Assembly (NCBI GenBank): GCA_026397135.1
Contig: JAPLVL010000035.1
Coordinates: 1 to 39,418 of the forward strand
Source of the DNA: Candidatus Berkelbacteria bacterium
GTDB lineage: Bacteria > Patescibacteriota > UBA1384 > XYA2-FULL-43-10 > 1-14-0-10-43-13
Length of the DNA: 39,418 bases
Reading direction: 5' to 3'
A program made the position numbers and the translations under genes. The number at the start of each line of letters is the position of its first letter. Position 1 is the stretch's first letter. Under the pieces are notes generated by a model that made no database searches, had not been told where the DNA came from, and saw only the letters and a program-made list of their open reading frames with translations. Below, one piece after another: positions 34,063-39,418 of this stretch.

Positions 34063-34746
34063 TTAGAATTGTTTTAGGAATCGGAGATCGCCAGAGCGAA
34101 AAAGTCTAACATCTGATATCCCATACTGAACCATAATTGGACGCTCAATCCCAGGGCCAAAGGCAAGACCGGTATAGACGTTTGGATCAAGTCCCATATT
34201 TGCAATTACTTTGGGGTGAACCAGACCAGCACCACCAAGCTCAAACCATTTGCCTTTGAATTTAACATGAAATTCAGTACTTGGTTCAGTGAATGGAAAA
34301 TGACTTGGCTGAAAGCGCAATTTGATATCGTCGCCATATGTGTATTTGTAGAAATCTTCCAAGATTTTGAACAGTTGACCAAAGGTAACATCTTTGTCAA
34401 TGTAGAGGCCTTCAAGTTGGAGAAATGTCGTTTCGTGGCCACTATCGGTTGACTCATTTCGATAACAAACTCCAGGCACGACAACTTTGATCGGCGGTTT
34501 CTTGTCGATACCGTAGCGAACCTGCGAATTTGATGTCTGAGTCCTGAGAAGCCGGCCATCGGTTAACCAAAAGGTGTCCTGTGTGTCTCTGGAGGGGTGG
34601 TCAGCTGCAACATTGAGCGCGTCAAAATTGTACCATTCGGTATCAACTTCCGGCCCTTCGAAGACATCAAATCCCAAGCCTTCAAAGAATTTAACTGCTT
34701 TCCTAATTGTTTGTGTAACTGGATTGAGATTGCCTTCTTTCATCAT
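34063..34746 (-). CDS. pheS: Phenylalanyl-tRNA synthetase alpha subunit, catalytic core only
   Basis: Starts at 'NLNPVTQTIRKAVKFFEGLGFDVFEGPEVDTEWYNFDALN', ends 'GPGIERPIMVQYGISDVRLFRSGDLRFLKQF'; 227 aa. Confidence 0.92.
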   Translation of the reverse strand: MMKEGNLNPVTQTIRKAVKFFEGLGFDVFEGPEVDTEWYNFDALNVAADHPSRDTQDTFWLTDGRLLRTQTSNSQVRYGIDKKPPIKVVVPGVCYRNESTDSGHETTFLQLEGLYIDKDVTFGQLFKILEDFYKYTYGDDIKLRFQPSHFPFTEPSTEFHVKFKGKWFELGGAGLVHPKVIANMGLDPNVYTGLAFGPGIERPIMVQYGISDVRLFRSGDLRFLKQF

Positions 34747-34755
34747 TTGGATCCT

Positions 34756-35148
34756 TTACGCCTTTTTGGCTGATTTGTTAATCTTGGTTTGGAAAAATAA
34801 TTCTAGCAAAATTACAATAATAACCACCGATACGGAAATCAGAATATCTAAAAGATGGTATGATTTAAGTGCGAGAAGCGTTGTGGCGGCAACAGCGAGA
34901 AAAGTTCCTTGCCGGACAGATGGCCAGAAATGTTCCTTGGCTGATTTCTGGTGAAAAAATCTGATTTTCGTCCCCAAGAGTACAAAGGCAACCAGTCCCA
35001 GGACAGTGAAGAAGAAGCTGGCATAGAGCCCATAGAATACAGTCTTATTTGCCGTAAAAGGGTTGTTATTGTACACGGTCATCAAAAGCGAGACAAACCC
35101 AAGCAGGGTGGTAGAAAAAAGAAAAAAAATGTTTCGATAAAAAGTCAT
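34756..35148 (-). CDS. Small multi-TM membrane protein, hypothetical
   Basis: Start MTFYRNIFF; about four hydrophobic helices. Confidence 0.6.
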   Translation of the reverse strand: MTFYRNIFFLFSTTLLGFVSLLMTVYNNNPFTANKTVFYGLYASFFFTVLGLVAFVLLGTKIRFFHQKSAKEHFWPSVRQGTFLAVAATTLLALKSYHLLDILISVSVVIIVILLELFFQTKINKSAKKA

Positions 35149-35149
35149 C

Positions 35150-35473
35150 TTAGCTCTTGATTTCGTCAATTAATCGATCAATTTTCTCGGCTTTTTCATC
35201 AGTCAAATCAGCTACAAAATAGAAGCTGGGAACGCGCCTGGCAACTATCTTCTTGGAAAGAGTGTGCCTAATCTCCCTGGCTTTCTCTTGAAGTTGTGGA
35301 ATCAATGCTTCTGTTTCCCTAAAAGCGCTGATCCAAACCTTGGCAAACGAGAGGTCTTTGGATACGTGAACCTGAGTGATCGAAACAAATTTATCAGGAA
35401 AAAGACGATGAATTTCCTCAGCCAATTCACGTCTAATCAGGGCATCAAATTGTTGCATTCTGCTTGTTACCAT
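35150..35473 (-). CDS. rbfA: Ribosome-binding factor A
   Basis: 'RRELAEEIHRLFPDKFVSITQVHVSKDLSFAKVWIS', 'RRVPSFYFVAD'. Confidence 0.88.
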   Translation of the reverse strand: MVTSRMQQFDALIRRELAEEIHRLFPDKFVSITQVHVSKDLSFAKVWISAFRETEALIPQLQEKAREIRHTLSKKIVARRVPSFYFVADLTDEKAEKIDRLIDEIKS

Positions 35474-35577
35474 TAATATTATTCTACCACGTTTTAATCA
35501 AATTTAATAGCTCACGCACTGTGTATGATTGATATTTAGTTATTGGTAATCGGTAGGTAGTATATAATAAGTATAAA

Positions 35578-35617
35578 CAAAACCCCCCGATAATGTAATC
35601 TTCAGAGGGTTTTGTGT
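35578..35617 (-). terminator. Intrinsic terminator downstream of rpsI
   Basis: AAAACCC...GGGTTTT arms (CAAAACCCTCTGAAG...CGGGGGGTTTTG on minus). Confidence 0.65.
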
Positions 35618-35633
35618 ATAGTACAAAAAATAT

Positions 35634-36023
35634 TTAGCGTTTTGCCCATTGTGGTGCTCGGCGAGCGCGTCGAAGACCTGGCTTTTTGCGCTCTTTTTCA
35701 CGAGGATCGCGAGTCAGGAAGCCAGCTTTCTTGAGCGTGGTTCTGAATTCTGCATTGTATTTCTCGAGTGCACGAGCTATTCCAAGTCTGATAGCTGTCA
35801 ATTGACTCACCTTGCCGCCGCCGTTGACTTTGGCTACGAAACCAAAATTTGATTTCTCACCAACAAGTTCTAGCGGAGTTGCAAGATATTGCGAAACTTC
35901 AGCCGTGACACCGTTAATCGAGCTCGTCTTCTCTTGAGAAAGTTTGACAACAGCAACCGCCGATTTGCGGCGTCCGATACCAACCCAATATTCTTTTGTT
36001 GTAGATTCTTTTTTGTCCGTCAT
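35634..36023 (-). CDS. rpsI: Ribosomal protein S9
   Basis: 'GRRKSAVAVVKL', C-term 'GFLTRDPREKERKKPGLRRARRAPQWAKR'. Confidence 0.97.
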   Translation of the reverse strand: MTDKKESTTKEYWVGIGRRKSAVAVVKLSQEKTSSINGVTAEVSQYLATPLELVGEKSNFGFVAKVNGGGKVSQLTAIRLGIARALEKYNAEFRTTLKKAGFLTRDPREKERKKPGLRRARRAPQWAKR

Positions 36024-36039
36024 TTTGCCTTAACCACAA

Positions 36040-36456
36040 TTATTTAACGTTTTTAAATTTGATATTTTGATGAGGATGCGAATCGCTGGAGTAAACTTTG
36101 AGTCGATCCATGAAGCCTTTTTGCAAGCGATTGTGAGGAAGCATGCCCTCGACAGCCTTGGTCAGAATTTCACCTGGCTTGTCCTTCAATAACTCTGGAA
36201 CAGTGTAAGTTTTGAGATTGCCAAGATAGCCAGTATGACGATAGTATCGTTTCTGATCTACTTTTTTGCCAGTCAAAACGAATGCGTCTGCATTTGTAAC
36301 AACTACATAATCACCTTGATCAAGGTTTGCGGCGAAATTTGTTTTGTCTTTGCCACGCAAAAGATTTGCAATCTCGGTTGCGAGACGGCCCAATACTTTG
36401 CCTTTGGCATCCAAATGATACCAATTTCTTGCGTCTGTTTCTTTATTTTCGGACAT
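36040..36456 (-). CDS. rplM: Ribosomal protein L13
   Basis: 'WYHLDAKGKVLGRLATEIANLLRGKDK', 'VEGMLPHNRLQ'. Confidence 0.97.
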   Translation of the reverse strand: MSENKETDARNWYHLDAKGKVLGRLATEIANLLRGKDKTNFAANLDQGDYVVVTNADAFVLTGKKVDQKRYYRHTGYLGNLKTYTVPELLKDKPGEILTKAVEGMLPHNRLQKGFMDRLKVYSSDSHPHQNIKFKNVK

Positions 36457-36901
36457 TTTTCTTTTCCTTTGGTTGTGTATTTACTTCATTTGAAACGATA
36501 TCTAGAGCCTTGCTAGCAGTTTTTGTTTTTGCTTTTGGCTCTTCCTCTTTGGCTACGAAAACTTTGCGATCGACGAGCTCAAGTCTCATCATAGCAGAAT
36601 TGTCGCCGAGACGATTTTTCAGATGATAAGAACGGGTAAATCCGCTATTTCTGCCGGCATATCTTGGAACTAATTCCTCAATAATTTTCTTAACAGCATT
36701 CATATCGAATAAAACCGCTTTCAGCTGGCGAATTGCATTCAAATCAGCATCTTTGGCACGAGCAATCAAGGCATCCAAAAAAGATTTAACTTCTTTGCCC
36801 TTGGCAAGTGTCGTGTCGATTCGCTCATAAAGTACCAGTGAGGTAGCTAGGTTGCGAATAAGGTGGTTTCGGTGATCAGTTTTTCTGCTAAATTGTCTCA
36901 T
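36443..36901 (-). CDS. rplQ: Ribosomal protein L17
   Basis: 'FSRKTDHRNHLIRNLATSLVLYERIDTTLAKGKEVKSF'. Confidence 0.95.
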   Translation of the reverse strand: MRQFSRKTDHRNHLIRNLATSLVLYERIDTTLAKGKEVKSFLDALIARAKDADLNAIRQLKAVLFDMNAVKKIIEELVPRYAGRNSGFTRSYHLKNRLGDNSAMMRLELVDRKVFVAKEEEPKAKTKTASKALDIVSNEVNTQPKEKKNVRK

Positions 36902-36906
36902 TTTTC

Positions 36907-37842
36907 TTAACCTAAAATTGCATTAATTTCGTCAATTCCCTTTTTGCCAAGCCCTTTGATTTCTTCAAGCTTCAGAGCTGAAAGTTTTTTCAATCCACCG
37001 ACAGTTTTGATTCCGGCGTTGGAAAGTGCATTCAGTGTTCGAGCACCAAAGTTTAGGTCTTCAATCTTGGTTTTGTTGTCAACTTCACCCGATTCCACTT
37101 CAGCGTCATTACTGACAGATTCTGTTTCCTCGGAGTTTTCAATAACTTCTTCTTGCGATTCAACTTCGCCAGTCATGATAGCAGTATAGTGCTCAATCAA
37201 AACTTGTGAAGCTTCTTTGATAGCTGCAGAAGGCTCGATTGTACCGTTCGTGATGACTTCAAGAATCAATTTGTCGTAGTTAGTCATCTGTCCAACACGA
37301 GTGTCTTCGACAGACATTTTGACACGCTCAACAGGTGAAAAGAGAGCATCAATACCAATGCTGCCAATCTCGCTTCTCTCACCAGTGCCAATATTGACCG
37401 AACGAAAGCCGCGATCTTTTTCGACTGTAACTTCCATATTGAAATCAGCGCCTTTGTCTAGAGTGATAATGTGGGCATCTGGATTAGCGATTTCGATATT
37501 GCTATTTTTCTTGAAATCACCAGCTTTTACTTCAGCCGGTCCCTTTTTGGATAATTCCAAGACGACAGGTTCATCACTAAATGATTTGAAATATACACCC
37601 TTCAAATTCATCATAACTTCAATTACATCTTCTTTGGCGTGAACAATCGAGGAAAATTCATGGCTAATGCCATCAATTTTTACCGATGTTGCAGCTGCGC
37701 CGGTGATCGACGAAAGCAAAACACGGCGAAGCGTGTTTCCAATAGTAGCACCATAACCTGGATAAAGAGGCTCAATCACAAATTTGGAGTGATTTGCATC
37801 AATTTCTTCTTCGGTTATTCTAGGTAGGTTGATTTTTTCCAT
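36907..37842 (-). CDS. rpoA: RNA polymerase alpha subunit
   Basis: 'FVIEPLYPGYGATIGNTLRRVLLSSITGAA', C-terminal alpha-CTD 'LNALSNAGIKTVGGLKKLS'. Confidence 0.97.
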   Translation of the reverse strand: MEKINLPRITEEEIDANHSKFVIEPLYPGYGATIGNTLRRVLLSSITGAAATSVKIDGISHEFSSIVHAKEDVIEVMMNLKGVYFKSFSDEPVVLELSKKGPAEVKAGDFKKNSNIEIANPDAHIITLDKGADFNMEVTVEKDRGFRSVNIGTGERSEIGSIGIDALFSPVERVKMSVEDTRVGQMTNYDKLILEVITNGTIEPSAAIKEASQVLIEHYTAIMTGEVESQEEVIENSEETESVSNDAEVESGEVDNKTKIEDLNFGARTLNALSNAGIKTVGGLKKLSALKLEEIKGLGKKGIDEINAILG

Positions 37843-37860
37843 ATATTTATCTCCTTTAGT

Positions 37861-38454
37861 TTAGCGAGAATAGAACTCGATAATTAAGTTTTCGTTGATA
37901 TTCGTATCAATTTCCTCGCGAACCGGCAAATGCTTGACTGTAACCGTCAATTTCTTGCTATCTGCCTCAAGCCAAGTAACTGCGGTTGAAAGAGATGTCT
38001 CTTTGAAGTGATTTGGATTAATAGGCTCAACAATATCGGACATTTTCAATTGATATGATGGAGTTTTGACCCGTTTTTTGTTGACCATGAACAAGCCGTG
38101 GCTAACCATTTGTCGTGCGTCGGAGCGTGAATTGGCGAATCCGATTCGAGCAATAACATTGTCGATTCGAACTTCGAAAAGACGCATCAAATTCTCTGTT
38201 TTGTTGCCAAGCATAGTGTTGGCCTTTGTAACATAGCTTTTGAATTGACGTTCGCCAATATTGTAAATGCGGCGAGCTTTTTGTTTTTCGCGAAGCTGCT
38301 TGCCATATTCACTCATCTTGCCGTGGAAGCCTTGGCCATGATCGCCAGGAATATATGGTCGTTTAACCATAGCACATTTAGCCGAGAGGCATCTCTCGCC
38401 TTTGATAAGCAATTTTTCGCCCTCTCTCCGGCATTTTTTACAAGCTTTGATCAT
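37861..38454 (-). CDS. rpsD: Ribosomal protein S4 (zinc-finger C+ form)
   Basis: 'CKKCRREGEKLLIKGERCLSAKC', 'LRVIGFANSRSDARQMVSHGLF'-like S4 domain 'RIGFANSRSDARQMVSHGLFMVN'. Confidence 0.96.
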   Translation of the reverse strand: MIKACKKCRREGEKLLIKGERCLSAKCAMVKRPYIPGDHGQGFHGKMSEYGKQLREKQKARRIYNIGERQFKSYVTKANTMLGNKTENLMRLFEVRIDNVIARIGFANSRSDARQMVSHGLFMVNKKRVKTPSYQLKMSDIVEPINPNHFKETSLSTAVTWLEADSKKLTVTVKHLPVREEIDTNINENLIIEFYSR

Positions 38455-38490
38455 TTTATCTTTTCCTAAGTTCTCGATTAAATTATGGAA

Positions 38491-38913
38491 TTAAACTCGG
38501 CGTGGCTTCTTGGCTCTACAACCGTTATGGGCAATTGGGGTAACATCTTTGATAATGATTGGCTCAATGTTGGCATTGATTAATGCGCGAACAGCGGAAT
38601 CACGACCAGGACCGACACCACTAACATAAATATTTGCCTTGGAAAAACCTCTTGCCTTTGCCTTTTCGACAGCGGCAGCAACGGCCAACTGTGCAGCATA
38701 TGGAGTTGATTTCTTGGCACCCTTGAATCCAATCGCACCAGCTGAAGCTGTAGCGATTGCGCCACCAGTGGCATCAGTGATTGTCACCAAAGTATTGTTG
38801 AAGGTGGATTGAATATAGATGTTGCCAGAATAAACTGGGGCTTTTGCTCGTTTTTTGACGATCTTCTTGCCAGTTTTGGCTGCGGTTGGTTTTTTGGTTG
38901 TTGCTTTGGCCAT
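38491..38913 (-). CDS. rpsK: Ribosomal protein S11
   Basis: 'GNIYIQSTFNNTLVTITDATGGAIATASAGAIGFKGAKKSTPYAAQ', 'HNGCRAKKPRRV'. Confidence 0.97.
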   Translation of the reverse strand: MAKATTKKPTAAKTGKKIVKKRAKAPVYSGNIYIQSTFNNTLVTITDATGGAIATASAGAIGFKGAKKSTPYAAQLAVAAAVEKAKARGFSKANIYVSGVGPGRDSAVRALINANIEPIIIKDVTPIAHNGCRAKKPRRV

Positions 38914-39011
38914 ATGCTTAGTTTTTTGTTAGTAGTTTTTAGTAATCGCTAATTTGTGATTGACACAATAATTTATTTGTAAATTTGTATTGATCCGTAA
39001 TCTGTTGTTAT

Positions 39012-39395
39012 CTATTTCTTCTCAACGGCACGGCGACCTGATCCGACTGTGACTTTCTTGCCGCGTTTGGTACGAGCGTTTGTCTTGGTCTGTTGTCCGC
39101 GAGCTGGCAAGCCTTTCAGGTGGCGAGATCCACGATATGTGCCGATCTCTTTTAGCCGTTTGATATTCTGGGCGACTTCGGTACGAAGGTCACCTTCGAT
39201 GCGGTATTTTTTGGAAATAAATTGTCGGATTTTTTCGAGATCATCCTCTGAGACGTTTTTGACACGCAAATTAGCGTCGATTTTCAACTCGGCTAAGATT
39301 TTTTGACTTAGAGAGAGACCAATACCATATAAATATGTAAGGGCAATCTCAAGTCTTTTTTCGTTCGGAAGGTTGATTCCACCAATTCTGGCCAT
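39012..39395 (-). CDS. rpsM: Ribosomal protein S13
   Basis: 'MARIGGINLPNEKRLEIALTYLYGIG', 'GSRHLKGLPARGQQTKTNARTKRG'. Confidence 0.97.
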   Translation of the reverse strand: MARIGGINLPNEKRLEIALTYLYGIGLSLSQKILAELKIDANLRVKNVSEDDLEKIRQFISKKYRIEGDLRTEVAQNIKRLKEIGTYRGSRHLKGLPARGQQTKTNARTKRGKKVTVGSGRRAVEKK

Positions 39396-39418
39396 TATTT
39401 CTCCAAAAATTCAATATT

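Noticed and set aside
1-39418. CRISPR arrays, prophage or transposase genes
   Set aside because: No regularly spaced repeats, cas motifs, integrase/transposase motifs or phage structural genes seen.

Overview
This 39.4-kb bacterial window looks chromosomal. The streamlined aaRS genes, small ribosomal cluster and in-gene palindromic repeat are consistent with a Patescibacteria/CPR-like organism, but that is inference. In order it contains: (1) an ADP-forming acyl/acetyl-CoA synthetase plus a 2-oxoacid:ferredoxin oxidoreductase operon (1-4151); (2) a terminator-bounded, visibly GC-richer island (about 5.3-10.7 kb) with a divergent double-zinc-ribbon gene, a vWA / zinc-ribbon kinase / PP2C set matching the TerY-P triad (E. 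coli YegL/YegI/YegK-like), a divergent PPi-type phosphofructokinase and a small Cys-rich membrane protein; (3) rarA; (4) a Trm9/ALKBH8-like methyltransferase divergent from a bacterial Elp3, with the two start codons overlapping on opposite strands (CATG); (5) a cell-surface/glycan block with unusual domain fusions; (6) tRNA-Ala(GGC), leuS, rpmF, nusB, rnc, dacA-like, an rluB-like gene carrying a palindromic repeat with 10-bp flanking direct repeats, aspS without the GAD domain, an interrupted pheT apparently lacking B5, pheS without its N-terminal coiled coil, rbfA; (7) rpsI-rplM-rplQ-rpoA-rpsD-rpsK-rpsM. The main leads are the TerY-P+PFK island with its 39-bp dyad control region, the Elp3-Trm9 pair (possible minimal bacterial mcm5U34 pathway), and a candidate orphan small RNA on the + strand in the aspS-rluB spacer. 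All assignments come from motif reading; no database search was run.
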